A stretch of DNA of 64,000 bases from Chryseobacterium sp. OV279 (GCF_900128945.1 NZ_FQUD01000002.1:896371-960370), one strand, 5' to 3'. Positions 16,830-25,786 are shown, counted from the stretch's first letter. The notes: generated by a model from the sequence alone, not told the origin. Numbers and translations are program-made.

Positions 16830-19538
16830 TTATTGGTTTTGTTCAACTTCATTTATAATCTCTTGTAGTCTGTTGTAAGGAATGCGTATCGTAAAAGTGA
16901 CACCCAGCCCGCTGTTTTCTGCCTGTATGGTTCCACTGTGAGCCTGAACGATCTTTTTTGAAATAGCCAGTCCGAGTCCGCTTCCTGTAGGTTTTAAAAT
17001 ATTCTGATTTTTCGACTGATAAAATTTATCAAAGATCATCTCCAGGTCTTCTTCCGGGATATGTCTTCCGGTGTTAAAAATGCTGATGATCAGATAGTTT
17101 TCTTTTTCTGATAATTTGGTTTGTATGGTTCCCTGATCATCGGTAAATTTTAAAGCGTTTCCGAGGATATTCTGGAAAAGCTGGATCATTCTCGCCTCGT
17201 CGTGTTCAAATGTAGGATGATTCAGGAGATTCACTTCACTTAAATGAATATTTTTCTGCTGTATCAGATGGAGTAGAGGATTTAAAGCTTTTTTGTAGGT
17301 TTCAAGAATATTATTTTCTTTGATGTTCAGAGCAATTTCGCCGTGTTCCAGTTTATCAAGGTAAAGAATATCGTTGATGATCTCGCTCAGCCTGTCAGAT
17401 TCCGTGATGATATTGTTTAAAAATTCCTGTTTTATATCTGTTGGAATATCGTCATCGTCCGCTAAAATTTCTCCTGCCGAACGGATGGCGGTGATTGGGG
17501 TCCTTAATTCGTGGGCAACAGAATCCAGAAAGTCATCTTTCTGACGGTCTTTCACGATTAAGTTTTCATTAGCTGTTCTCAGATCATCAGAGAGTTTCTG
17601 CAATTCTTCAGACTGTTCCGTGAGCTTTTTATTGAGTGTAATATTTTCTTTAGATTCCTCTAAAATATTTAAAACTTCCTTTAAAGATATTTTATCTTCT
17701 TTGGTCACACCCTCAATCAGAATTTTTGCGGATGCAGTCCCAATTCTTCCTGCAAGAAGGTTTTCAGAGAATTTAATAAACCTTGAATCTGCCGTTTCCG
17801 TTTTAGAATCAATATTATATTTTAAATTAAAGATCCTTAAGGCCTGTTCCGTTTTATTCTTGCCTAAAAATCTTTCCAGAATATTCCTGATATCTGATAC
17901 GTAAGCGGTTCCGCGCCATACAAAAGCATTCTCATGATTTAAGATATGCTTATCAATATCCACATATAATTCTGCGAAATTTCTTTCCCGGTAGTCTCCC
18001 TTAACGCTTACCGAAATAATGGTAAATAAGGCGGTATTGGTAAAAATGGACCAGAAGAATATTTCAGGAATTCTGCTTAAAAAAGAAATATGGAAAAATC
18101 CGAAAGCATTATAGGTTTCCCGGATAAAGCCTTTCAGTTCAGGATTGTAAGAGAAATAGTACTGCGGAATAATCAATCCGAAATAGCAAATGGCCAATCC
18201 CGCAAGAAGCCCTGCTACGGCACCCTTATAACTTCCCCTTCTCCAGAATATCGCTCCGAAAAAGGATGGTGCGAGCTGTGCAATTACAACAAATGAGATG
18301 AGTCCTACGGAATCCAGTGATGTTTTCAGAATAAAATATTTATAGAAAACAAAAGCCATGATGATCAAAGCGAAAATACTGAATTTCCGGATGTTCGTGA
18401 TGTTTCTTGTATTTCGAACCTCGTTGTCAGATTTGAATTTTCCCAATAAACCATAAGGAATGATGAGGTTATTGGAAAGCATGATGGATAACGTAATAGC
18501 CGAAATAATGATCATGGAAATGCATGAGCTCAATCCACCCAGAAATACAAAAACCGTAATTAAAGTATTGTCAAAATATTGCGGAATCAGAATAGAGTAG
18601 AATTCCGGATTTACTTTTTCCCCGTCAAAAATAAGCCTTCCTCCCCACGCAATCGGGAAGATGAATATGGTGAAAATCAATAAATATAAAGGGAAAAACC
18701 AGATGGCTGTTCTGATGTGTTTTTCCTGTCTGTTCTCAATAATAGCGGTGTGAAACTGTCTCGGCAGAATGCAGATGGCTGTGGCGGAAATCATACACAA
18801 AACCATCCAGTTCATAGCGCCTTCAATCCCATTAAACGTATTTTTTTCTTTAAAATCTTCAAACTTGCTGGCCTTTTCATAAATATCGGAAAAGCCGTCG
18901 AATACAAAGTAAATCACAAAAATACCCAGAATAATGATGAAGAAAAGCTTTAAAAAACTCTCCAGGGCAATGGCGGAAATAATACCCAGACGTTTTTCTG
19001 AAGCATCTACATATCGGGTTCCGTAATAGGATGAGAATAAAGCAATTAAAACAACTACAAACGTCGCATTGTCAGTCAGTATATTGCTGGACATCGAAGT
19101 TTCAGTGACCAAATGGAAAGTTTCAGAAATTGCTTTGATCTGAAGTCCGATGTATGGAACGATGGCCAACAGGCAGACAATTGTAATGATTGCACTGAAG
19201 CTTCTGCTGTTCCCGTACCGCAAAGAAATGAAATCGGCAAGGCTGCTGATTTTGTTAATTCTGGAAATTCTTACAATCTTCGTGTTGATATAGATCCAAG
19301 CGGGAATAATCATGATGGGGCCAATGTAGATCGGCAGATAATTCAGTCCGCTGGTAGCGGCAACGCCAATGCTTCCATAGTACGTCCAGGCTGTGCAGTA
19401 CACCGCCAGAGACAGCGCGTAGATGTAGGGATTGTTGATCCACCGCTTGCTCTTCTTCTTCTCCGCCAGATGGGCAACTAAGAACAAAAGGGCGAGATAG
19501 AGTAAAACAACAACAAATAACGCGAAACTACTCATCAT
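16830..19538 (-). CDS. Sodium/solute symporter-fused sensor histidine kinase
   Basis: A 902-residue hybrid. Residues about 1-510 are a polytopic sodium:solute symporter-type module (roughly 13 hydrophobic segments, beginning ALFVVVLLYLALLFLVAHL). A linker follows (STAC-like and coiled-coil region, about 540-660), then HisKA with the phospho-acceptor histidine near residue 675 (DFLDSVAHELRTPITA) and an HATPase domain (N box QNILGNALKF, G box PTGSGLGLAISKK). This is the CbrA/CrbS architecture, in which a transporter-like domain senses a nutrient. The receiver gene follows 6 bp later, with ligases downstream and transport genes upstream, suggesting that it senses acetate or a related acid. Transport activity is unproven. 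Confidence 0.93.
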   Translation of the reverse strand: MMSSFALFVVVLLYLALLFLVAHLAEKKKSKRWINNPYIYALSLAVYCTAWTYYGSIGVAATSGLNYLPIYIGPIMIIPAWIYINTKIVRISRINKISSLADFISLRYGNSRSFSAIITIVCLLAIVPYIGLQIKAISETFHLVTETSMSSNILTDNATFVVVLIALFSSYYGTRYVDASEKRLGIISAIALESFLKLFFIIILGIFVIYFVFDGFSDIYEKASKFEDFKEKNTFNGIEGAMNWMVLCMISATAICILPRQFHTAIIENRQEKHIRTAIWFFPLYLLIFTIFIFPIAWGGRLIFDGEKVNPEFYSILIPQYFDNTLITVFVFLGGLSSCISMIIISAITLSIMLSNNLIIPYGLLGKFKSDNEVRNTRNITNIRKFSIFALIIMAFVFYKYFILKTSLDSVGLISFVVIAQLAPSFFGAIFWRRGSYKGAVAGLLAGLAICYFGLIIPQYYFSYNPELKGFIRETYNAFGFFHISFLSRIPEIFFWSIFTNTALFTIISVSVKGDYRERNFAELYVDIDKHILNHENAFVWRGTAYVSDIRNILERFLGKNKTEQALRIFNLKYNIDSKTETADSRFIKFSENLLAGRIGTASAKILIEGVTKEDKISLKEVLNILEESKENITLNKKLTEQSEELQKLSDDLRTANENLIVKDRQKDDFLDSVAHELRTPITAIRSAGEILADDDDIPTDIKQEFLNNIITESDRLSEIINDILYLDKLEHGEIALNIKENNILETYKKALNPLLHLIQQKNIHLSEVNLLNHPTFEHDEARMIQLFQNILGNALKFTDDQGTIQTKLSEKENYLIISIFNTGRHIPEEDLEMIFDKFYQSKNQNILKPTGSGLGLAISKKIVQAHSGTIQAENSGLGVTFTIRIPYNRLQEIINEVEQNQ

Positions 19539-19722
19539 ACTTTTTTACGATTACAAAAGAAATAATGATGGAGATCATCCAGACCGCGAACAGATAAATC
19601 AGAATCATCGGGTAGCCGAAAACATCTTTTTCACTGTTGAAAAGCAGTGAAATAGGGATGCTGAAAGCCATCATCAGTCCGATGCTCAGGATAATCAGTT
19701 TTTGTTCGTGTCTTTTCTTCAT
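19528..19722 (-). CDS. Tiny two-helix membrane protein
   Basis: A 64-residue protein from the ATG at 19722 (MKKRHEQKLIILSIGLMMAF). An upstream in-frame start at 19770 would run through an intergenic hairpin and is unlikely. It has two hydrophobic segments and a lysine-rich cytoplasmic tail. Its end overlaps the start of the kinase gene by 11 bp, so it is translationally coupled to the kinase and could be its small membrane partner. I recognise no family. Confidence 0.7.
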   Translation of the reverse strand: MKKRHEQKLIILSIGLMMAFSIPISLLFNSEKDVFGYPMILIYLFAVWMISIIISFVIVKKYDE

Positions 19723-19740
19723 AAATGATGATTGATAAAA

Positions 19741-19775
19741 GATAATTGATGAGTAACTGTCACCCATCAATTATC
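19741..19775 (-). terminator. Intergenic hairpin with T-run
   Basis: GATAATTGATG (19741-19751) and CATCAATTATC (19765-19775) form an 11-bp perfect stem. On the minus strand it is followed by TTTTAT. It lies between the two tiny membrane-protein genes and probably reduces read-through from the transporter genes into the kinase operon. Confidence 0.55.
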
Positions 19776-19792
19776 ATTAATCGTTTATAAAC

Positions 19793-20020
19793 TTAAATCT
19801 TATCGTCTGAATATTCTCCTATCAGCGAATAGTATCCGAAAATAGCCAATCCGCCTGAGATGATCGGCATCAGTACAAATAAGATGATAATCCCGAATAC
19901 CAGATCTTCCTGCTTTCCTGAGGTGATTTTTGGAATCCCCAGAACCGTAGTTCCGAAATATCCCACCACCAGTGCTACTGCGATCCAGAGTATGCCTAAT
20001 ATTTTTTTTAGTCCGTTCAT
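19793..20020 (-). CDS. Small two-helix membrane protein next to the MFS transporter
   Basis: A 75-residue protein with two clear transmembrane segments (about 5-27 and 42-66) separated by a short polar loop (GIPKITSGKQED). It is encoded 43 bp downstream of the MFS transporter on the same strand. Short proteins of this type accompany MFS transporters in flavobacteria, so it may be an accessory subunit; this is inference from position. I cannot assign a named family with confidence. Confidence 0.7.
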   Translation of the reverse strand: MNGLKKILGILWIAVALVVGYFGTTVLGIPKITSGKQEDLVFGIIILFVLMPIISGGLAIFGYYSLIGEYSDDKI

Positions 20021-20063
20021 TTTAGTAGTTTTAAAATTAGTAAAAAATTAAGTGATTCGGTAT

Positions 20064-21644
20064 TTAATCATGAATATTATTATTCTTATTTTTAAGATAA
20101 AACAATCCGATGATTAAACAGACTGCGGCGACCCCAATCGGATACCAAAGCCCTTCCAGATACCAGGTTGGATGTCCTGCATCTTTTCCCTGAGTAACCA
20201 GATATGTTGCCACTGCCGGAAGAAGTCCTCCAAATACTCCGTTTCCAATGTGATAAGGCAGAGACATTGAAGTGTAGCGAATTCTTACAGGGAACATTTC
20301 AACAAGGAAAGCAGCGATAGGACCGTAAACCATAGTTACAAACAATACCTGAATGAAGACCAGAAATACCAGATACCATCTTGTATCATTATTTAATGTA
20401 ATAGATTTTGTAATTTTTGGTTCTTCCGCTTTTCCGTCTTTCATGACAGGGCCGGCTGCAGACCAGTGTACGATGCTGTCTTTTTTAATGAAAGTTCCGT
20501 CTGTAAACGTCGTTTCTTTGTGAAATGTAATTAAGCTGTCCGATGCAATATCTTTATGAATGGCGGCGGTTCTTGTCTCCTTGATTCCATCACTTGCAAC
20601 GGTTTTAGCTTCGATGTTGACACTTTTGTACATGCTGTCATAAATCGGTCGGTAGGCTAAAATGGCCACCAGCATACCGGTCATCATAATTGCTTTTCGT
20701 CCGATTTTATCCGAAAGCCATCCGAAAAATACAAAGAATGGTGTTCCCATTAACAGGGCAGTAGCCATTAGATAATCCACCTGCATCGAGTCTATATTCA
20801 TTACTTTCTGAAGGAAACTCATAGCGTAGAATTGTCCGGTATACCAGATAACACCCTGACCCATTGCAGCACCGAATAGTGCCAATAAAACGAATTTGAA
20901 ATTGAATTTATTTCCGAAACTTTCTTTTAAAGGGTTTTTAGACGTTTTTCCCTCACTTTTAGCCTTTGCAAAAAGCGGAGATTCTTTCATGTTTTTTCTG
21001 ATGAAATAAGAAACACCCACCATTAAAATGGAAATCCAAAATGGAACTCTCCATCCCCAGGAGTCAAATTCTGCTGCAGATAATGTGTTTTTAGTAATTA
21101 GAATTACAATTAACGAAATGAAAAGTCCTGCAGTAGCTGTCGTCTGAATCCATGAAGTCCAGTAGCCTCTTCTGTGTGGCTGTGCATATTCTGCAACATA
21201 AGTCGCAGCACCTCCGTATTCTCCTCCCAGAGCCAAACCCTGTAAAAGTCTTAAGATCAAAACTAAAACCGGTGCCATAAATCCGATGGTTTCGTATCCG
21301 GGAATACAGCCGATCAGGAAAGTGGAGAATCCCATAATCAGCAACGTGACAAGGAAAGTGTATTTTCTTCCGATAATATCCCCCAGTCTTCCGAAGAACA
21401 AAGCTCCGAAAGGCCTTACTACAAATCCGGCTGCAAAAGTAGCGAGTGTAGATAAAAATGCAGCAGTAGGATTGTCAGCAGGGAAAAATTTGGTCGCTAA
21501 AACGATTGCTAAACTTCCAAAAATATAAAAGTCATACCATTCTATCAGAGTACCGAGTGATGAGGCGGTGATCACGCTCCAGATGGTGCGGTTCTTCTGC
21601 CGTTCGGTCATATTCTCGTAGTTTTCGTGGTGATTTTCGCTCAT
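20064..21644 (-). CDS. MFS transporter, metabolite:H+ symporter type
   Basis: A 526-residue major facilitator protein resembling the metabolite:H+ symporter group (ProP, KgtP, ShiA). It has SLGTLIEWYDFYIFGSLAIV near the N terminus, the loop motif GRLGDIIGRKYTF, the QGLALGGEYGGAATYVAE signature and the second-half copy GWLSDKIGRKAIM. Unlike typical members of about 430-450 residues, it has a hydrophilic insertion of about 80 residues (about 335-416). Its substrate is probably a mono- or dicarboxylate, since it lies between a porin and the acyl-CoA ligase/sensor genes. The insertion is read directly; the substrate is inferred. Confidence 0.88.
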   Translation of the reverse strand: MSENHHENYENMTERQKNRTIWSVITASSLGTLIEWYDFYIFGSLAIVLATKFFPADNPTAAFLSTLATFAAGFVVRPFGALFFGRLGDIIGRKYTFLVTLLIMGFSTFLIGCIPGYETIGFMAPVLVLILRLLQGLALGGEYGGAATYVAEYAQPHRRGYWTSWIQTTATAGLFISLIVILITKNTLSAAEFDSWGWRVPFWISILMVGVSYFIRKNMKESPLFAKAKSEGKTSKNPLKESFGNKFNFKFVLLALFGAAMGQGVIWYTGQFYAMSFLQKVMNIDSMQVDYLMATALLMGTPFFVFFGWLSDKIGRKAIMMTGMLVAILAYRPIYDSMYKSVNIEAKTVASDGIKETRTAAIHKDIASDSLITFHKETTFTDGTFIKKDSIVHWSAAGPVMKDGKAEEPKITKSITLNNDTRWYLVFLVFIQVLFVTMVYGPIAAFLVEMFPVRIRYTSMSLPYHIGNGVFGGLLPAVATYLVTQGKDAGHPTWYLEGLWYPIGVAAVCLIIGLFYLKNKNNNIHD

Positions 21645-21694
21645 GTTGATTGATTTTGATGTTAATGAATTAAGATATTGAGTTCATCCCGTGT

Positions 21695-23074
21695 TTAAAG
21701 GTAAATTTGGAACTGTACAATGAATTCGCCTTTTGAAGAAGGGCTTTCCGTAGGGCTGGTGTAAACCGGTCTTGTGGAATATTGCGTAGTAATTTTCGCG
21801 TGATGTCCGTCTATGAACCAGTTGGCTCCCACATCGAATTGTGAAGAGGATTTGTCGAATGCTTCAAAGCTTTTGTGCGTGTACGCTGCGAAAGGCTGTA
21901 TTCTGATCTTCGGTTTTTCTGCCTGATTGGGAAGAAGTAAGCCTGCCTGAGCATACACTACATTTCCTGTTCCGATCATGGGTTGTAAGTTCCCGGGACC
22001 TGCGATGGCTCTATTTCCTGCAAAATTGGGATCATTGGCTGCAATATTCATTGTTCCCAGATTTCTAATGTAGTTGGGACCGAAATTGTAGTTGTAATAT
22101 CCGGCATAAGCAGAAACAGCCATCTTATGTTTGGCATTTCCCAAAGGAATATCTGCAAAAGCATCCACTGCTACGAGGGTGATATCATGTTTTTCAATAT
22201 TGGAATTGATGGAAGTTCTCGTCCCATCTGCCTGATGGTAAAAACCTGCACCCACATTGAAGACTTTCTTTGTTCCTAAATACGAACCCACTTTGAAAGG
22301 AAGTGTATTGGATTCTTCGTCAAGGAATTGATATTCAACATAGCCCGCTTTTGAAAAGCTTGGATTTCCATTATTGTCCACGGCTGCAGCTCTGGAAGGA
22401 TCAGTAACGTTAACCGGAGCTAAATCTGTCGCAAAAGGTTTGTTTAAGCTGAATCGGTATTCCAGTTTACCATATTTTCCTTTAGCAAACATTCCGAGCT
22501 GTCTGGCAAATTGGTCTGAGTTATCAATTAACGGCCATGAGAAAATAGGGGAGTCTACAGTAAGGAAATTTAACGTAGAAGCCATCGTCATACGGGAAAG
22601 TCCCATGTAGTAATGAAGTCCTGCCCCTAAAGATAAGCTGAATTTTCCGGCTTCTCCAGGTAAAATAACTGCGTACTCATTCCATGCGTCATGAAAAAAT
22701 AACTGTGGTTTCTTTCCGTTTCCGTAACCTCCTGTTCCTGTGGTGCCTGTGGCTCCGCCGTTAATGAAGGTTTGGTTATTGATCCCAAAGTGAGCAAGGA
22801 TCATGTATCTTTTAGAGATCTGGGCATACATTAAAGCACGTAATCTTCTGTTTCCCAGACTCCAGGAATTGTCGGTGGCTTCTCCGCCTACCATGCTTCC
22901 CGGGTTCATTTGAGTATTCCTGAGCCAGAACTGGTCCCATAAAATAAATCTGATGTACTTATCTCCCTGCTGATTGAGGTTTAATTTTAGTCCGCCTCCG
23001 TAATCAGGAGAACCCTGTGAATATAAAGAACTGCTTATTAGGGCTAATCCAATAAATGAAAGTAATTTCTTCAT
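21695..23074 (-). CDS. Outer-membrane porin
   Basis: A 459-residue beta-barrel protein with signal peptide MKKLLSFIGLALISSSLYS. The strand pattern is alternating aromatic and polar, with YIRFILWDQFWLRNTQMNPG after the N terminus and a C-terminal strand ending in FIVQFQIYL. It looks like a Bacteroidota anion-selective porin. As the first gene of the minus-strand series, 50 bp upstream of the MFS gene, it probably lets the same carboxylate cross the outer membrane. The barrel call is secure from composition; the exact subfamily is not. Confidence 0.8.
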   Translation of the reverse strand: MKKLLSFIGLALISSSLYSQGSPDYGGGLKLNLNQQGDKYIRFILWDQFWLRNTQMNPGSMVGGEATDNSWSLGNRRLRALMYAQISKRYMILAHFGINNQTFINGGATGTTGTGGYGNGKKPQLFFHDAWNEYAVILPGEAGKFSLSLGAGLHYYMGLSRMTMASTLNFLTVDSPIFSWPLIDNSDQFARQLGMFAKGKYGKLEYRFSLNKPFATDLAPVNVTDPSRAAAVDNNGNPSFSKAGYVEYQFLDEESNTLPFKVGSYLGTKKVFNVGAGFYHQADGTRTSINSNIEKHDITLVAVDAFADIPLGNAKHKMAVSAYAGYYNYNFGPNYIRNLGTMNIAANDPNFAGNRAIAGPGNLQPMIGTGNVVYAQAGLLLPNQAEKPKIRIQPFAAYTHKSFEAFDKSSSQFDVGANWFIDGHHAKITTQYSTRPVYTSPTESPSSKGEFIVQFQIYL

Positions 23075-23316
23075 AAATTATCAATTTTTGGCGTTGTTTT
23101 TTGTGAAAGCCAAATTGTAATTAATAATTTAGTTACAAAAATTTAATATATATTAGTGGTAATGGTATAGTTTTGTTGTAATGCTCTGGTTTTTAGGTGT
23201 GAGTTATAGGTTTTAGCGTTGGAGAGTGTGAGTGTTCGAGAGTTGGAGAGTAAATGAGTCTGAAGGTTATTGTTGGTTGAATCTTGGCTAACGAAGGGGT
23301 ACTTGGTGGCTGATTT

Positions 23317-24306
23317 CTATGACGTTACCAAATTATTTATATAATTTTTTTCATAGGGCTTTTGTTTATTTATAACGGCAAAAGCCCTATGAATAATTTT
23401 ATTTCTCACATTATTCAGTACCAACATTTTATTCTTTCCCTCAGCTACCTTTCTTAAATAATACTCTCTGAGATCATTTTCCAGTCTTATAGCACTCATT
23501 GCTGCCATATGAAGTATACTTTTTAATGATTTATCAGCGTAGAAAGATAGTTTAGGTTTGTATCTTATAGAAGTTCCCGATTGATGATCAAATGGAACAA
23601 CGCCTGAATAACAGGCAAGTTTTCTAGGTTCTGTAATCTCTTGAAAGTTTCCTGTTTTTATTAACATCATCCAACATAAAACTTTTCCTATACCCGGAAC
23701 ACTCTTTAAAAGCTCACTTTTTTTCTTAAGATCCTGATGTGAAGCAATTACATTTTCTATATCCTTTTCTAAAATTGCAATATGTTTTTCTAAAAGCGAT
23801 ATTTCTTCTTTATTCATCTTCAACAATTCTTCAGCTAATGTGGATTGCATTAGTTTATAATTACTTTGCTGCTTTAATAAACTTGCTCTGAGTTTAACCT
23901 TAGAATTTCTTTCTGAAAACAAGAATCTTACCTTCTCAATACTTTCTGAATCCGGCTTCCAGGATTTAAGACTCTCTTGATTTTTTGAAGCAAAATCAGC
24001 AATTCTTTCTGAATCTATTTTATCATTCTTCCCCCTGACCAGCCCCTGGCTTCTTTTTAAATGAAGAGGATTGATAACAAAAACAGTATAAGAAAAATCC
24101 TTTAGGGCCTCATAAATATACCAATTATACCGCCCTGTATTTTCCATAGCAATAGTTACCTGAGAATACTTTTTGAGGCTTTTTAAAATCTTTTTGATCT
24201 CAGAAATACTGTTGCTAATGGTAAAAAAATCTTTTTTTGTCTCTTCTCTTCTGCAGATGTCCAAGGTTGTTGCACTGATATCAATGCCAATTATTACTTT
24301 TTCCAT
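23317..24306 (-). CDS. IS110-family transposase/recombinase
   Basis: A 329-residue protein, full length for the family. The N-terminal RuvC-like DEDD domain has D9 (IGIDIS), E55 (AMENTGRYN), D95 and D98 (RGKNDKIDSERIA). A coiled-coil region (about 125-195) follows, then the C-terminal domain with SVPGIGKVL and the catalytic serine S243 (HQSGTSIRYKP), close to S241 of IS621. All catalytic residues are present, so the element may be active. Proteins of this family recombine DNA guided by a bridge RNA from the noncoding end. Confidence 0.95.
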   Translation of the reverse strand: MEKVIIGIDISATTLDICRREETKKDFFTISNSISEIKKILKSLKKYSQVTIAMENTGRYNWYIYEALKDFSYTVFVINPLHLKRSQGLVRGKNDKIDSERIADFASKNQESLKSWKPDSESIEKVRFLFSERNSKVKLRASLLKQQSNYKLMQSTLAEELLKMNKEEISLLEKHIAILEKDIENVIASHQDLKKKSELLKSVPGIGKVLCWMMLIKTGNFQEITEPRKLACYSGVVPFDHQSGTSIRYKPKLSFYADKSLKSILHMAAMSAIRLENDLREYYLRKVAEGKNKMLVLNNVRNKIIHRAFAVINKQKPYEKNYINNLVTS

Positions 24307-24408
24307 AACTTTGGGTTTAAGTTAAAAAAGGGAAAAGAGATTTTCATTTTCACTCAACTCCTTATAATGGGCCTTAATCCCGTATTTCTATTTGAGTTTT
24401 AAATGAAT

Positions 24409-24476
24409 AAAGCATTTAATTCTTTATCAGCCAATGAATCTTATTCGGAGGCGCTCTTAGTTTAATTAAATGCTTT
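24409..24476 (-). ncRNA. Candidate bridge-RNA hairpin of the IS110 element
   Basis: In the 5' noncoding end of the element, AAAGCATTTAATT (24409-24421) and AATTAAATGCTTT (24464-24476) form a 13-bp perfect stem around a 42-nt internal region. Reading 5' to 3' on the transposase strand it begins about 100 nt upstream of further structure before the start codon. IS110 elements encode a bridge RNA here whose loops pair with target and donor DNA. The hairpin is seen; its identity as bridge RNA is inferred from position. Confidence 0.5.
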
Positions 24477-24603
24477 CTCTTTTTCTAAAGTTAATAACTT
24501 TTATCCTCTGCTAATCTAAAGGAGGTCCTCGAAGCCACCATTCCTATGTCTGAAATCTGAAATCTGAAATCTGATGTCTTGCATCTTGGCTCTTGAATCT
24601 TCT

Positions 24604-25020
24604 CTACTTCTTAAATCTCTCCCACTTAATGAGCATATACTTATCCGCAAACTGAGTAATAATAAGACCTGAGTTTTTGATGTTGTCTTCCTGAGAAATA
24701 TATTCAATCAATTCATTCTGTTTTAGGATTTTATAGACGGGATGGAACTCAGAATGAGGTGGTCTTGTGATGTTGTATTTCTTGATCCATGAACTGATCG
24801 TAACGTGGGAAACTCCAATAATACGTTCTATTTCACGGAAGCTTAAGCCTTCAAGATAGAGCTGCAGGGCTTTGGTTACGTAGTAGTCGTCGATCTGTTT
24901 TCCCATTTTTTTGACGGTAAAATAGTAGTTGCAGTCTTTACAGAGAAAACGCTGTTTTTCTTTAATAATCCCGCTTTTTACAATGGTACTGCCATTACAT
25001 TTTGGGCACTTGTTTTCCAT
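24604..25020 (-). CDS. Zinc-ribbon/HTH protein resembling an IS1-type transposase N terminus
   Basis: A 138-residue protein. A zinc ribbon at the N terminus (C5, C8, C27, C30: CPKCNG and CKDCNYYF) is followed by a helix-turn-helix (LSFREIERIIGVSHVTISSWI, about 53-75), the arrangement of InsA-type transposase DNA-binding domains. The C-terminal 50 residues are not a DDE catalytic domain, and no second transposase frame follows. It is divergent from the arginine operon, 160 bp away. It is probably a domesticated DNA-binding protein, perhaps a local regulator, rather than a live transposase. Confidence 0.75.
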   Translation of the reverse strand: MENKCPKCNGSTIVKSGIIKEKQRFLCKDCNYYFTVKKMGKQIDDYYVTKALQLYLEGLSFREIERIIGVSHVTISSWIKKYNITRPPHSEFHPVYKILKQNELIEYISQEDNIKNSGLIITQFADKYMLIKWERFKK

Positions 25021-25126
25021 AGCTATATGTTTTTAGCAAATATATAATAATTTAGCAAAGTTATATTTTATTGTAAAGATAAAATTACCTGTTTATTTCT
25101 TCAAATCAAAAAAAATATCTTTTTAA

Positions 25127-25159
25127 TTTGGTTTTTAAAGTTATTATGCTTTAAATTTG
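25127..25159 (+). promoter_or_regulatory. Promoter of the arginine operon
   Basis: TTTG at 25127-25130 and TAAATTTG at 25152-25159, 21 bp apart, match the Bacteroidota -33/-7 promoter. The predicted transcription start is near 25166, about 15 nt before the acyltransferase start codon. Confidence 0.75.
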
Positions 25160-25180
25160 CCAAAAAAATCAGATAAATAA

Positions 25181-25786
25181 ATGGAAATAGAAATTTCCTC
25201 ATGCGAACATCTCATGTATGTGAGTGAAATACAGCAGGAAATGTATGATTCAGCACAGCGCAGAGGAACGGGGATCGCAAAACGTTCCATCGAATACTTA
25301 ACGAAAAAGATTTCAGAAGGTAACGCTGTGGTTGCTACTGAAAATGGCGAATGGGTGGGATTCTGTTACATTGAGACCTGGTCACATGGTCAGTTTGTAG
25401 CTAATTCGGGATTAATTGTATCTCCGAATTACAGGAACAGAGGAGTAGCCACTTTGATTAAGAATAAAGTTTTCCAGTTATCTAGAGAAAAATATCCGAC
25501 TGCGAAGGTATTTGGATTGACCACAGGACTTGCCGTCATGAAAATCAACAGTGATCTGGGTTACAAGCCGGTGATCTATTCTGAACTGACTCAGGATGAA
25601 GAATTTTGGAGCGGTTGTAAGAACTGTGTGAACTATGAAATTTTAATGAAAAAGGAACGTAAAAACTGTCTGTGTACAGCGATGCTTTTCGTTCCTGAAA
25701 ATAATAATAATGTAAACGGGACTGAAATTCAGCAGTCCGAAATTGATGATTACAATGGAGAAAAAGAAAGTAGTCTTAGCGTTTAG
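25181..25786 (+). CDS. GNAT acyltransferase, likely N-acylglutamate synthase
   Basis: A 201-residue GNAT-fold protein with the acyl-CoA-binding segment VSPNYRNRGVATLIKNKVF (about residues 86-104). It is the first gene of the arginine cluster and overlaps argG by 32 bp. A dedicated acyltransferase is needed for the first step (acyl-CoA plus glutamate to N-acylglutamate), and no argA or argJ is otherwise present, so this is the best candidate. Given the carbamoyltransferase downstream, the acyl donor could be succinyl-CoA rather than acetyl-CoA. A C-terminal cysteine pair (GCKNC, NCLC) is a curious extra. Confidence 0.8.
   Translation: MEIEISSCEHLMYVSEIQQEMYDSAQRRGTGIAKRSIEYLTKKISEGNAVVATENGEWVGFCYIETWSHGQFVANSGLIVSPNYRNRGVATLIKNKVFQLSREKYPTAKVFGLTTGLAVMKINSDLGYKPVIYSELTQDEEFWSGCKNCVNYEILMKKERKNCLCTAMLFVPENNNNVNGTEIQQSEIDDYNGEKESSLSV

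Larger units (their letters stand above)
23305..24539 (-). mobile_element. IS110-family insertion sequence
   Basis: A single intact transposase gene with about 230 bp of 5' noncoding DNA and a very short 3' end, which is the layout of the IS110 group (as opposed to IS1111). The ends are set provisionally at a 7-bp inverted pair, GGTGGCT (23305-23311) and AGCCACC (24533-24539); such elements usually lack true inverted repeats, so the exact ends are uncertain. It sits in a repeat-rich spacer between the porin and the arginine region and interrupts no visible gene. Confidence 0.75.

Noticed and set aside
23305..24539. Insertion of the IS110 element into a gene
   Set aside because: Neither flank carries coding sequence that would join across the element; both are repeat-type spacers.
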